This document shows positions 1 to 9,100 of a DNA stretch of 64,000 nt, piece by piece (position 1 is the first letter of the stretch; each line of letters begins with the position of its first letter). The position numbers were made by a program, and so were the translations under genes. Below the pieces are notes generated by a model. It was given only the letters and a program-made list of their open reading frames with translations, did no database searches and was not told the origin of the DNA. The DNA comes from Streptomyces sp. CB02980 (lineage in GTDB: Bacteria > Actinomycetota > Actinomycetes > Streptomycetales > Streptomycetaceae): contig NZ_JACSCH020000005.1 in the NCBI RefSeq assembly GCF_014451325.2, positions 116,648-180,647 on the forward strand, given 5' to 3'.

Positions 1-36
1 TACGCAGTGCCTTCGGGTACGACGTGTTCACCACCC

Positions 37-111
37 GCGCGATTAGCTCAGCGGGAGAGCGCTTCCCTGACACGGAAGAGGTCACTGGTTCAATCCCAGT
101 ATCGCGCACCA
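37..111 (+). tRNA. tRNA-Val (GAC anticodon)
   Basis: This is a complete cloverleaf. The acceptor stem GCGCGAT (37-43) pairs with ATCGCGC (101-107), followed by an A discriminator and an encoded CCA (109-111). The anticodon stem CTTCC/GGAAG (62-66 and 74-78) closes the loop CTGACAC, giving anticodon GAC at 69-71, which reads GTC/GTT valine codons. The T-loop region GGTTCAATC is present. It stands alone and is followed directly by a terminator hairpin. Confidence 0.95.
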
Positions 112-116
112 CCGAA

Positions 117-150
117 GAGCCCCCGGCCGCATCTCGCGACCGGGGGCTTC
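117..150 (+). terminator. Terminator of tRNA-Val
   Basis: An inverted repeat, AGCCCCCGG and CCGGGGGCT, flanks a loop of about 12 bases and is followed by TCTTC. It lies 6 nt after the tRNA CCA and fits an intrinsic terminator. Confidence 0.75.
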
Positions 151-199
151 TTCATGCACGGAGGCTCGTCGTGCACCGGGAGACCCGGCGCACGCCCCG

Positions 200-490
200 T
201 CAGGAGGAGAAGAGCATCCGGCCGAAACCGCGCTGGCGGTAGTGGCCGCCGCCGTGGTGGCCGCCGTGGTGCGGGGCGCCCCAGGCGGGGGCGGCGGGCT
301 GCGCGGCCGGGTAGGCCTGCGGGGCCGGCGGGGCGGGCGGAGCCTGCTGGACCCACTGGGACTCCAGGCGGGTCAGGGACTCCAGCTCGCCGTAGTCCAG
401 GAATATCCCGCGGCAGCCGCTGCACTGCTCGATCTGGACGCCGTTGCGGTTGTACGTGTGCATGGCCGCATGGCACTTGGGACACTGCAT
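200..490 (-). CDS. TFIIB-type zinc ribbon protein
   Basis: This is a 96-residue protein of unknown role. Two CxxC knuckles, CPKC at residues 3-6 and CSGC at 23-26, form a short zinc ribbon of the zf-TFIIB type seen in many small bacterial proteins. The rest is a Pro/Ala/Gln-rich linker, then a Gly/His-rich stretch and an Arg-rich end, suggesting a flexible cytoplasmic tail. I chose the ATG at 488-490 because the zinc knuckle begins right after it; an upstream in-frame ATG at 533-535 would add 15 non-conserved residues. The next gene upstream on the same strand ends 46 nt away. Zinc binding is inferred from the four cysteines; no partner can be assigned. Confidence 0.75.
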   Translation of the reverse strand: MQCPKCHAAMHTYNRNGVQIEQCSGCRGIFLDYGELESLTRLESQWVQQAPPAPPAPQAYPAAQPAAPAWGAPHHGGHHGGGHYRQRGFGRMLFSS

Positions 491-536
491 GGTCGGCTCA
501 ACTCCCTGACTTCGCCGTTCGAATGGTGGCTTCACC

Positions 537-1523
537 TTACGTGGACGCCGTAGCGGCCGAGTCGGTTCGATGCCCGGCGATACGGGCGCAGGTGTCGATC
601 ATCACGTCCTCGACCTCGTCGAGCGGCCGGCCCTCGGCGGTCGACTTGGCGACGGCGAGCGCCGCCGTCTGGACCGTCAGGGCACGGGCGGGCACGTCGA
701 GTTGGATCCACGGATCCGCGCCCACGGCCGGGCCGCCCGCCTGCTGATAGGCGCCGAGGAAACGGGACCAGATCTCCGGGGGCAGGATGCCGGCCGCGAA
801 CCAGGCCGCGGGGCGGGCCAGATCCCACGCGGGGTCGCCGAGACCGGCGTCGTCCATGTCGATGAGCCGCCAGGGGGCGGGGGGCGGGGTCGGCCCGCCG
901 GGGGACTCCGCGGGCCCCGTGGCGCGGACCAGTTGGCCCAGGTGGAAGTCGCCGTGGCAGAGGAGCCGGGGGCCGTCCGGCGCGACGCGGTCGGGGATCG
1001 ACCGCCAGGCGGCCAGGACGGTCGCGGCGGCCGGGTGGCCCGGTGCCGTCCGGCGCATCCGGTCCACGGCGAGGGCCGCCTTGACGGGGGCCCTCATCTC
1101 CGGGAGCCGGCCGGCCGGCCCCGCGGGCGGCGGGGTGCGGTGGAGCAGGGCGAGCAGCATCGCGGCCTCCTCCCACGGGGCGGCGTCGGGGTCCGCCGGG
1201 TCGACGGGCGAGCCGTACGGCCACATGCTGACCGGCCGGCCGTCGAGGTCGCCGGGCGTGGAGATCGGGAGCGGCGGGAGGAAGACCTCCCGGACGTCCG
1301 GGTGGGCGGCGAGCGCGATCCGCGCCCGGTGCGCCTCGGCGTCGGTGCCGGGGGCGTGCGCCTTCGCGACCAGTCGCCCGTGCCGTACGACCGTCCCGTC
1401 GTCCCGGTCCGCCAGCACCCCGACGAGACCGCCCGCGCAGCGACAGGGCGTGCCGGGACGGTGGGCTGCGGCGTGCGCGTACGCGGCGAGGCCGTCGAGG
1501 AGGGGCCGGTCGGGGAGGTCCAC
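537..1523 (-). CDS. Aminoglycoside phosphotransferase-family (APH) kinase
   Basis: A 328-residue protein with the choline/aminoglycoside kinase fold. The catalytic loop LCHGDFHLGQL has the Brenner HGD core with Gln where Asn is usual, and the metal-binding segment reads LIDMDDAGLGDPAWDLA. The N-terminal lobe has a lysine in RLVAKAH that could contact ATP. The substrate is unknown; many genomic APH-fold proteins phosphorylate small metabolites or antibiotics. The GTG at 1521-1523 is preferred: a longer reading from 1625 would run through the perfect terminator hairpin at 1564-1593 and encode an unlikely basic leader. No clear ribosome binding site precedes this GTG, so the start is uncertain. 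Confidence 0.8.
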   Translation of the reverse strand: MDLPDRPLLDGLAAYAHAAAHRPGTPCRCAGGLVGVLADRDDGTVVRHGRLVAKAHAPGTDAEAHRARIALAAHPDVREVFLPPLPISTPGDLDGRPVSMWPYGSPVDPADPDAAPWEEAAMLLALLHRTPPPAGPAGRLPEMRAPVKAALAVDRMRRTAPGHPAAATVLAAWRSIPDRVAPDGPRLLCHGDFHLGQLVRATGPAESPGGPTPPPAPWRLIDMDDAGLGDPAWDLARPAAWFAAGILPPEIWSRFLGAYQQAGGPAVGADPWIQLDVPARALTVQTAALAVAKSTAEGRPLDEVEDVMIDTCARIAGHRTDSAATAST

Positions 1524-1563
1524 GGGGGCGAGCGTACGGGGCCCACGGGGAGGGAATGCGCGA

Positions 1564-1593
1564 GGGCCGGTCAGCTCCCCAGCTGACCGGCCC
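1564..1593. terminator. Perfect 13-bp stem terminator
   Basis: The arms GGGCCGGTCAGCT (1564-1576) and AGCTGACCGGCCC (1581-1593) pair perfectly around a CCCC loop. The hairpin lies between the small membrane protein gene and the APH gene, both on the minus strand, and probably ends the former transcript. Confidence 0.75.
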
Positions 1594-1680
1594 CACGCTG
1601 CCGTCCGCCGCACCCCCGTCCCCACGGGGTTGATGGCCGGATGTCCCGACCCGGGCCGCTCTCCCGGGTCCGGGGCGCTG

Positions 1681-1848
1681 TCAGCGCCCCAGCATCACGC
1701 CCACGGACGACGCCTGTGTGACCACTGCGTCCCAGCCGCCGAAGACGACCACGAGCAGGGCCGCGAGAGGGAGGACCATGGCGGTGGCCACCAGCGGGTG
1801 ACGCCGGCTCGAAGGCTGGGTGCTCGTCCGCGATGCCGTGAAAGCCAT
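1681..1848 (-). CDS. Small single-pass membrane protein (55 aa)
   Basis: This is a short hypothetical gene. The ATG at 1846-1848 is preceded at good spacing by AGGAGAGG, a strong ribosome binding site, which supports translation. The product has a basic N terminus (SSRRHP), one hydrophobic segment at about residues 18-36 (ATAMVLPLAALLVVVFGGW) and a short polar tail, so it should be a single-pass membrane protein with its N terminus in the cytoplasm. A TAATGT -10-like hexamer sits about 80 nt upstream at 1926-1931. I do not recognise a family and assign no function. Confidence 0.7.
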   Translation of the reverse strand: MAFTASRTSTQPSSRRHPLVATAMVLPLAALLVVVFGGWDAVVTQASSVGVMLGR

Positions 1849-2360
1849 GGTTCCTCTCCTGTCGTGTCTGGCGCGGCGGGTGCTTGACCTCGGGGGACGA
1901 GTGCTGCACCCGCCGCTTGACATCAACATTAGGGAGCCGGGGGCGCCCGGACGTCATGCCCGCGTACCGACTTGCGGGCCTCCCGGAGGATGACGCCCGG
2001 TCGTACGGCGTACTCCCCTGGGTGGAGACGGGGGTGCGGAACCCGGGGTCTTCCCTGAGGGGTTCCGCGCGGGCCGGTGGAGGGGCGGCCGGGGCGTGAC
2101 TTCGCTCACTTCCCGGGGCGTCGCGCGAACCCCCTGGTCGGAGGGTGTCGGGAGAGCCTCCCGGGACACTCGGAGCCCGCCGTCCGCAGATCGTCAACTG
2201 GGTTGGTGAGGTGGGAGGTTGGGGCGACCACCGGATGTGCGCATTCTCCCCGCGTACCCCTCAGCACTGACAATCGATCCAGGTGCGAGGGCGCGGCCTA
2301 TGAGCGCGTGCGGGCGCCACTACGTAAGCTGTGCCACGTCGAACGGACGAGGGGACGGAC
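1849..2360. other. Intergenic region between divergent genes
   Basis: About 500 bp separate the divergent small membrane protein and kinase genes. The region holds the putative TAATGT -10 element for the minus-strand gene (1926-1931) and presumably the kinase promoter near 2300-2345. Short open frames here lack ribosome binding sites and conserved motifs. I see no RNA gene or repeat. Confidence 0.5.
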
Positions 2361-3593
2361 ATGGCGATGATGCGGCTCCGGCGCGAGGATCCGCGGATCG
2401 TCGGGTCGTTCCGGCTCCACCGCAGGCTGGGGGCCGGCGGGATGGGCGTCGTGTACCTGGGTTCCGACCGGCGCGGCCAGCGGGTGGCGCTCAAGGTGAT
2501 CCGGCCCGATCTCGCCGAGGACCAGGAGTTCCGGTCCCGGTTCGCCCGTGAGGTCTCGGCCGCCCGGCGGATCCGCGGCGGCTGTACGGCCCGCCTCGTC
2601 GCCGCCGACCTGGAGGCCGAGCGCCCCTGGTTCGCCACCCAGTACGTGCCCGGCCCTTCGCTGCACGACCGGGTCGCCGAGGAGGGCTCGCTGCGCGCCG
2701 CCGACGTGGCCTCCATCGGGGCCGCGCTCTCGGAGGGGCTCGTCGCCGTCCACGAGGCCGGGGTCGTGCACCGGGACCTCAAGCCCTCGAACATCCTGCT
2801 CTCCCCCAAGGGCCCCCGGATCATCGACTTCGGCATCGCCTGGGCCACCGGGGCCAGCACCCTGACCCATGTCGGTACGGCCGTCGGCTCCCCCGGCTTC
2901 CTCGCCCCCGAGCAGGTGCGCGGCGCGGCCGTCACCCCCGCCACCGACGTGTTCTCGCTCGGTGCCACGCTGGCGTACGCGGCGATGGCCGACTCGCCCT
3001 TCGGGCACGGCAGTTCCGAGGTCATGCTCTACCGGGTCGTGCACGAGGAGCCGCAGCTGCACGGCGTGCCGGACGCGCTGGCACCGCTCATCCGGGCCTG
3101 CCTCGCGAAGGACCCCGAGGACCGTCCCAGCACCCTTCAGCTGTCGATGCGGCTCAAGGAGATCGCGGCGCGCGAGGCGCAGGGGCTGCCGGTCTCACGG
3201 CCGCCCGTGCAGCGGGAACGCGTCGAGGAGCGCAACACCATGCGGCCGACCGAGCGCTACACCGAGCGGGACGTGCCCGGTCGTGGGCCGGAGCGCGGCG
3301 CGGAGCGGGGTACGGAGCGCGGCGGCGAGCGGGGTACGGAGCGCGGTGCGGATCGTGGCACCGAGCGTGGTGCGGAGCGGGAACGCGGCGGGCGTGGGCC
3401 CGGGCCGTCGTCCCGGCCCTCCGCCGGGCCCCGGACCGGTGGCCGACCCGCGACCCGGCCGGGTGCGCGGTCGACGTCCACGGGCCGCAGGCCCGCGAAC
3501 CCGCGGCTGCTGCGGCAGCGGCTCTTCGTCTTCGTGGTGGTGACGCTGGTGGTGGCCCTGGGCATCGCCGCCGCCCAGGCCCTTCAGGGGTAG
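2361..3593 (+). CDS. Membrane-anchored Ser/Thr protein kinase (PknB/Hanks type)
   Basis: A 410-residue eukaryotic-type kinase. The Gly-rich loop LGAGGMGVVYLG, the ATP lysine in VALKVIR, the catalytic loop VVHRDLKPSNIL and the DFG segment IIDFGIAW are all intact, so it should be active. Kinase residues run from about 10 to 270. A charged linker follows with a run of RGxER repeats (ERGAERGTERG-like, nt 3284-3390), then a Pro/Arg-rich stretch, and the protein ends in one hydrophobic helix, FVFVVVTLVVALGIAAA. There are no PASTA domains. The ATG at 2361 follows GAGGGGAC at suitable spacing; an in-frame GTG at 2331 lacks a site. Substrates are unknown. Confidence 0.9.
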   Translation: MAMMRLRREDPRIVGSFRLHRRLGAGGMGVVYLGSDRRGQRVALKVIRPDLAEDQEFRSRFAREVSAARRIRGGCTARLVAADLEAERPWFATQYVPGPSLHDRVAEEGSLRAADVASIGAALSEGLVAVHEAGVVHRDLKPSNILLSPKGPRIIDFGIAWATGASTLTHVGTAVGSPGFLAPEQVRGAAVTPATDVFSLGATLAYAAMADSPFGHGSSEVMLYRVVHEEPQLHGVPDALAPLIRACLAKDPEDRPSTLQLSMRLKEIAAREAQGLPVSRPPVQRERVEERNTMRPTERYTERDVPGRGPERGAERGTERGGERGTERGADRGTERGAERERGGRGPGPSSRPSAGPRTGGRPATRPGARSTSTGRRPANPRLLRQRLFVFVVVTLVVALGIAAAQALQG

Positions 3594-3680
3594 ACCCTGG
3601 GTGCGGGGGTCTGGGGCCCGGGGGTCTGGGGGCTGGGGCTGGGGTTGCGGCTGGGGCTGGATTTCGAGTCGGGGCCGTCT

Positions 3681-3819
3681 TTCAGGACTCCGGGCTGAGC
3701 CGGGGCCGCCGTTCAGGACTCCGGGCTGAGCCGGGGCCGCCCTTCAGGACTCCGGGCTGAGCCGGGGCCGCCCTTCAGGACTCCGGGCTGAGCCGGGGCC
3801 GCCCTTCAGGACTCCGGTC
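3681..3819. repeat. 31-bp tandem repeat overlapping the SpoU stop codon
   Basis: Four full 31-bp units start at 3681, 3712, 3743 and 3774, and a partial fifth runs to 3819. Each begins TTCAGGACTCCGGGCTGAGC. Read on the minus strand, every unit contains GGAGTCCTGA, which is the end of the adjacent methyltransferase gene, so the repeat is a reiterated copy of the gene's last codons, stop and trailer. A G/C-rich degenerate stretch (3600-3680) continues beyond it. Confidence 0.9.
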
Positions 3820-4624
3820 GGCCCGTCGCCACCGCGTAGAAGGCCACCGCCGCCGCCGCGCCCACGTTCAGCGAGTCGACCCCGTGGGCCATCGGGATTC
3901 GGACCCACTCGTCGGCTGCCCGCAGCGCCTGCGTGGACAGGCCGTCGCCCTCCGCGCCCAGCATCAGGGCCACCCGCTCCATGCGGTGCGGGGCGGCCTC
4001 GTCGATCGACATCGCCTTCTCGGCGGGCGTCAGCGCCAGGAGCTTGAAGCCCGCCTCCCGTACCGCCTCCAGGCCCCGCGGCCACGTGTCGAGCCGGGCG
4101 TACGGCACGGAGAACACCGCACCCATCGACACCTTCACCGAGCGCCGGTACAGCGGATCCGCGCAGTCCGGCGACAGCAGCACCGCGTCCATGCCGAGCG
4201 CCGCGGCGCTGCGGAAGATCGCGCCGATGTTGGTGTGGTCGTTCACCGACTCCATCACCACCACCCGGCGGGCGCCGACGAGCAGCTCGGCGGCGTCCGG
4301 CAGCGGCTTGCGCTGCATCGAGGCGAGGGCGCCCCGGTGCACGTGGTAGCCGGTGACGCGCTCCGCGAGGTCCGGCTGGATCGCGTACACCGGCGCGGGG
4401 ACCTCGTCGATGACGTCCCGCATCACATCGACCCACTTGGCGGAGAGCAGCATCGACCGCATCTCGTACCCCGCCTGCCGGGCCCGGCGGATGACCTTCT
4501 CGCCCTCCGCGATGAACAGGCCCTCGGCCGGTTCCCTTCTGCGGCGGAGTTCGACATCGGTCAGACCGGTGTAGTCGCGCAGGCGCGGGTCGTCGGGGTC
4601 GTCGATCGTGATGAGTTCGGCCAC
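3806..4624 (-). CDS. SpoU/TrmH-family RNA 2'-O-methyltransferase
   Basis: A 272-residue SPOUT enzyme that transfers a methyl group from S-adenosylmethionine to a ribose 2'-OH in rRNA or tRNA. An N-terminal substrate-binding region (about 1-105) is followed by the knotted domain. Its three motifs are present: NDHTNIGAIFRSAAALGMDA, LMLGAEGDGLS, and IPMAHGVDSLNVGAAAAVAF. The exact target cannot be told from the sequence. The ATG at 4622-4624 starts MAELITIDDPDDPRLRDY. The stop lies in the first unit of a 31-bp tandem repeat. A second, different SpoU enzyme lies at 54386-55225. Confidence 0.9.
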   Translation of the reverse strand: MAELITIDDPDDPRLRDYTGLTDVELRRRREPAEGLFIAEGEKVIRRARQAGYEMRSMLLSAKWVDVMRDVIDEVPAPVYAIQPDLAERVTGYHVHRGALASMQRKPLPDAAELLVGARRVVVMESVNDHTNIGAIFRSAAALGMDAVLLSPDCADPLYRRSVKVSMGAVFSVPYARLDTWPRGLEAVREAGFKLLALTPAEKAMSIDEAAPHRMERVALMLGAEGDGLSTQALRAADEWVRIPMAHGVDSLNVGAAAAVAFYAVATGRPES

Positions 4625-4697
4625 GAGGTGATACTGCCTTGTCCGGGGTGTGGTGCCAATGTGTGTGCGGCTGTGCGTCGCCCGCTCCCGGGCGGTG

Positions 4698-5951
4698 CTA
4701 CTTGACCAGGCGGTCCGGGCCTTCCGTCACGACCTCGCCGATCACGATGACCGCCGGCGGGCGGACCTCCTGCGTCCGCACCGTCTCCGCCACCGTCGCC
4801 AGCGTCGCGTCCACCCGGCGCTGCGAGGCCGTCGTGCCCTCCTGGACCAGGGCGAGCGGCGTCTCCGGGTCCTTGCCGTGGGCGATGAGCGCCTCGGCGA
4901 TCTTCCCGATCTTGTCCACGCCCATCAGGATCACCAGCGTCCCCGTGAGCTTCGCGAGCGACGCCCAGTCGACCAGCGAACGCGGGTCCTCCGGGGCCAC
5001 GTGCCCGCTCACCACCGTGAACTCGTGCGCCACACCCCGGTGCGTCACCGGGATGCCCGCGGCGCCCGGGACCGAGATCGAGCTGGAGATGCCCGGCACC
5101 ACCGTGCAGGCGATGCCCTCGGCGGCGAGCGCCTGCGCCTCCTCCATGCCCCGGCCGAAGACGAACGGGTCGCCGCCCTTCAGCCGTACGACGGACCTGC
5201 CCGCCTTCGCGTGCTCGATCAGCGCGTTGTTGATGGCCTCCTGGGCCATGAACCGGCCGTACGGGATCTTCGCCGCGTCGATCACCTCGACGTGCGGGGG
5301 CAGTTCGTCCAGCAGGTCGCGCGGGCCCAGGCGGTCGGCGATGACCACGTCCGCCTCGGCGAGCAGCCGGCGGCCGCGCACCGTGATCAGGTCCGGGTCG
5401 CCGGGGCCGCCGCCGACCAGCGCCACGAAGGGGGAACGCGCGCGGTGCTGCGGGGCCGCGATCGAACCGTCCCGCAGGCCCTCGACGATCGCGTCGCGCA
5501 CGGCCGCCGAGCGGCGCGGGTCGTGCCCGGTGAGCACCGCGACGGTCACGCCCTCGCTGCGGCCCGTCGCCGGGGTCCAGGCCGTGGCCGCCTCGGCGTC
5601 GTCGGAGCGCACGCACCAGGTCCTGGTGCGCTCGGCCTCCGCGGAGGCGGCGGCGTTCGAGGCCGGGTCGGTCGTGGCGACCAGGGCGTACCAGGCGTCG
5701 GCGAGGTCGCCGTCCTCGTACCGCCGCTTGGTCCAGGTGATCTCGCCGGCCTCGGCCATCGCCTCGACCGAGGGGGTCGCGGAGGGGGAGATCAGCGTGA
5801 TGTCGGCGCCCGCGGCGATCAGGGCCGGGAGCCGGCGCTGGGCGACCTGGCCGCCGCCGAGAACGACTACGCGGCGGCCGGCCAGGCGCAGGCCCACGGG
5901 GTAGGCGGGGTGCGTCGTCGGCTGGGCGGTGTGATCGGCGTGCTCGGCCAT
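4698..5951 (-). CDS. cysG: Siroheme synthase fusion: precorrin-2 dehydrogenase / uroporphyrinogen-III C-methyltransferase
   Basis: A 417-residue CysG-like fusion. The N-terminal part (about 15-150) is a Rossmann precorrin-2 dehydrogenase with VVVLGGGQVAQRRLPALI. The C-terminal part (about 165-410) is a SAM-dependent uroporphyrinogen-III methyltransferase with VALVGGGPGDPDLITVRG, the VRLKGGDPFVFGRG loop and VVPGISSSISVPGAAGIPVT. Together they convert uroporphyrinogen III to precorrin-2 and on toward siroheme, used by sulfite and nitrite reductases; precorrin-2 also feeds B12 synthesis, matching the cob genes upstream. The ATG at 5949-5951 follows CGAGGAG. Ferrochelatase activity of the first half is expected from the family but not visible here. 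Confidence 0.9.
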   Translation of the reverse strand: MAEHADHTAQPTTHPAYPVGLRLAGRRVVVLGGGQVAQRRLPALIAAGADITLISPSATPSVEAMAEAGEITWTKRRYEDGDLADAWYALVATTDPASNAAASAEAERTRTWCVRSDDAEAATAWTPATGRSEGVTVAVLTGHDPRRSAAVRDAIVEGLRDGSIAAPQHRARSPFVALVGGGPGDPDLITVRGRRLLAEADVVIADRLGPRDLLDELPPHVEVIDAAKIPYGRFMAQEAINNALIEHAKAGRSVVRLKGGDPFVFGRGMEEAQALAAEGIACTVVPGISSSISVPGAAGIPVTHRGVAHEFTVVSGHVAPEDPRSLVDWASLAKLTGTLVILMGVDKIGKIAEALIAHGKDPETPLALVQEGTTASQRRVDATLATVAETVRTQEVRPPAVIVIGEVVTEGPDRLVK

Positions 5952-6195
5952 GGGTGAGCGGCTCCTCGGAGGGCGGGTGCTGGCCGCTGCTGCGATGAAG
6001 CGGCTGGTGGGGCGGCGGCGGGGCGCCTGGTGACCACGATATCGGTGTGGTGGGGCCGTCACGGTGTGACGGATCTCCCGGGGGGGCTCGGCCGGGTGTG
6101 CCCGTTGAGCCGTGACGGCTGCCGGTTGTGCCTTCGCCCGGTGGTCCCCTGCGCGTCCCCCACTTCCGTGTGCGGGTGGGGGACGCGCCTCTGGG

Positions 6196-9100
6196 CTACT
6201 TCTCGGTGACGCCCGCCGAGTCGAACGTGGCCACCTCGTGCATCGCGCGGGCCGCGCTCTGCACCAGCGGGAGGGCGAGCAGTGCGCCCGTGCCCTCGCC
6301 GAGACGGAGGTCCAGGTCGACCAGGGGGCGCAGGCCCAGCTTGTTGAGCGCGGCCACGTGGCCCGGCTCGGCGCTGCGGTGTCCGGCGATGCAGGCCGCG
6401 AGCGACTCCGGCGCGATCGCGCGGGCCACCAGGGCCGCTGCGCCGGTGGAGACGCCGTCGAGGATCACCGGGGTACGCAGGGAGGCCGCGCCCAGGATCA
6501 GGCCGACCAGGGCCGCGTGCTCCAGGCCGCCGACCGCCGAGAGGACACCGATCGGGTCCGCCGGGTCCGGCTTGTGCAGGTCCAGGGCGCGACGGACGAC
6601 GTCCACCTTGCGGGCGTGCGTCTCGTCGTTGATGCCCGTGCCGCGGCCCGTGACCTCGGTCGGGTCGACGCCCGTGTAGACCGAGATCAGGGCGGCGGAC
6701 GCGGTGGTGTTCGCGATGCCCATCTCGCCCGTGAGCAGGGCCTTGTTGCCGGCCGCGACCAGGTCCCTCGCGGTTTCGATGCCCACCTCGATCGCCGCCA
6801 GTACCTCGTCGCGGGTCATCGCGAGACCCGTGGTGAAGTCGGCGGTACCGGGGCGGACCTTGCGGGGCAGGAGACCGGGGGTGGCCGGGAGTTCGGACGC
6901 CACGCCCACGTCGATGACGCAGACCTCCGCGCCCACCTGGTTGGCGAAGGCGTTGCAGACCGCTCCCCCGCCGAGGAAGTTGGCCACCATCTGGCCGGTG
7001 ACCTCCTGCGGCCAGGGCGTCACGCCCTGGGCGTGGACGCCGTGGTCGCCCGCGAAGATCGCGACGGCCGCCGGCTCCGGGATCGGCGGCGGGCACACCC
7101 GCGAGAGTCCCGAGAGCTGCGCCGCGATGATCTCCAGCATGCCGAGCGCGCCGGCCGGCTTGGTCATCCGCTTCTGGCGCTCCCACGCCTCGCCGAGCGC
7201 CTTCGCGTCCAGCGGGCGGATGTTGGCGATGGTCTCCTGGAGGAGGTCGTGCGGCTCCTCGCCGGGCAGCGCGCGGCGGCCGTACGTCTCCTCGTGGACG
7301 ACCCAGGCCAGCGGGCGGCGCTTGGACCAGCCCGCCTGCATCAGCTCGGGCTCCTCGGGGAACTCGTCGACGTAGCCCACGCAGAGGTACGCGACCACTT
7401 CGAGGTGCTCGGGGAGACCCAGGGCGCGGACCATCTCGCGCTCGTCGAAGAAGCTGACCCAGCCCACGCCGAGGCCCTCGGCGCGGGCCGCGAGCCAGAG
7501 GTTCTCGACGGCGAGCGCCGAGGAGTACGGGGCCATCTGCGGCTGCGTGTAGCGGCCGAGGGTGTGGCGGCCGCCGCGGGTCGGGTCGGCCGTCACGACG
7601 ATGTTGACCGGGGTGTCGAGGATGGCCTCGATCTTCAGTTCCTTGAACTGCTTCGCCCGGGCCTTCGGCAGCGACTTGGCGTAGGCCTCGCGCTGCCGCT
7701 GGGCCAGCTCGTGCATCGTCTGCCGGGTCTCGGCGGAGCGGATGACGACGAAGTCCCAGGGCTGCGAGTGGCCGACGCTGGGCGCCGTGTGAGCGGCCTC
7801 CAGGACGCGGAGCAGCACCTCGTGCGGGATCGGGTCGGAGCGGAAGCCCTTGCGGATGTCGCGGCGCTCGCGCATCACGCGGAGGACCGCCTCGCGCTCG
7901 GCGTCGTCGTAGCCGGGGGCCGGGGCCGACTCGGATTCCTCCGTGTCCTCGGCGACGGGGGCCGTCTCCGGCTGCGCCTCGGGGGCGGCCTCTTCGGCCA
8001 CCTCGGGCGCTTCGGGGGCTTCGGGGGCTGCCTCTTCGACGACCTCGGGGGCTTCGGGGGCTGCCTCTTCGGCCTCCGCGGGCGCCTCGGGGGCGACTGC
8101 TTCGGCCTCGGGGGCGACTGCTTCGGCCTCGACCGGTGCCGGCTCCTCGGCCTGCGGGGCCTCGGCGGCGGGCGCCGCCTCGGTCTCGCTCTCCGGGGTC
8201 GGCTCGGGCAGGGCCTCGGGGGCCTCTTCCGGTACGAAGGGGATCTCCTCGGCGACCGCCTCGACGGGGGCCTCCTCGGGGAGCTGCTCCTGCGCGGGCT
8301 GCTCCTCGATCGCGGCCACCGGCTCGGCCGGGGCCTCGGCGACGGCTTCCGCGACGGGCTCCGGCTGCTCCTCGGGCTGCGGCTCGGCCTCCGGGACCTG
8401 CTCGGCCTCGGGTACGGCCACGGGCTCCTCAGCCGGCGCGGGCTCGGGGGCCTCGGCGGTCGGCTCGCCCTCGCGCGGGGCGGGGACGACGGCCTGGACC
8501 TCGGGCGTCTCCGCCGGGGCCTCCGGTGCGGTCTCCTCGACGGCCACCGGGGCCTCGGGCTCCGAAGGCTCTTCCGGCCCGGGGGTCGGCTCCGGCGCCG
8601 GGCTCGGGGCCAGGTGGGGGGTGGTCGGGACGTTGCCCTCGACCTGGACGAACTGCCCGCTCTGCGGGACGACCGTTTCTGCGGGGAGCTCCGGGGCCTG
8701 CGGGGCCTCGGGCTCCTGCGGCTGCGCGGCCCACGGCTCGGCGCCCTGCGGCGCGAGCTGCTGGTCCTGCGCGATCTCGAAGTACTCGGGGCCGCCGGTC
8801 GGCGGGCCCGGGTTCCGTACGGGCATCGGCGCGGGGCCGGTGGCCACGAGCGGCTCGGGCGCGGGGACCGGCGCGGGCTGCGGGGCCGGCGCGGGCGCGG
8901 CGGCGGGGCCGCGGTCGGCCAGCGAGAGCACGACGCCGCCGGCCTCGGGCACGGGCGGGCCCATGTGCAGCGGGCGGCGGGCCGGCTGCGGGGCCGGGGC
9001 CGGCGGGGGCACCCGGACTCCGCTCAGGTCGACGGAGCCCGAGTCGCGGCCTGCGGCCTCGTGCGCGCCGGTGTCGAGGATGCCCGGCTCGTAGCCGTGC

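Noticed and set aside
1..36. Coding end of a gene before the tRNA
   Set aside because: Only 36 nt are available, and no frame can be judged.
1954..2169. Small minus-strand open frame in the 1849-2360 gap
   Set aside because: Pro/Arg/Gly-rich, without a ribosome site or recognisable motif; typical of random GC-rich DNA.
3681..3819. CRISPR or attachment-site interpretation of the 31-bp repeat
   Set aside because: The units are directly adjacent, lack spacers, and match the 3' end of the neighbouring gene.
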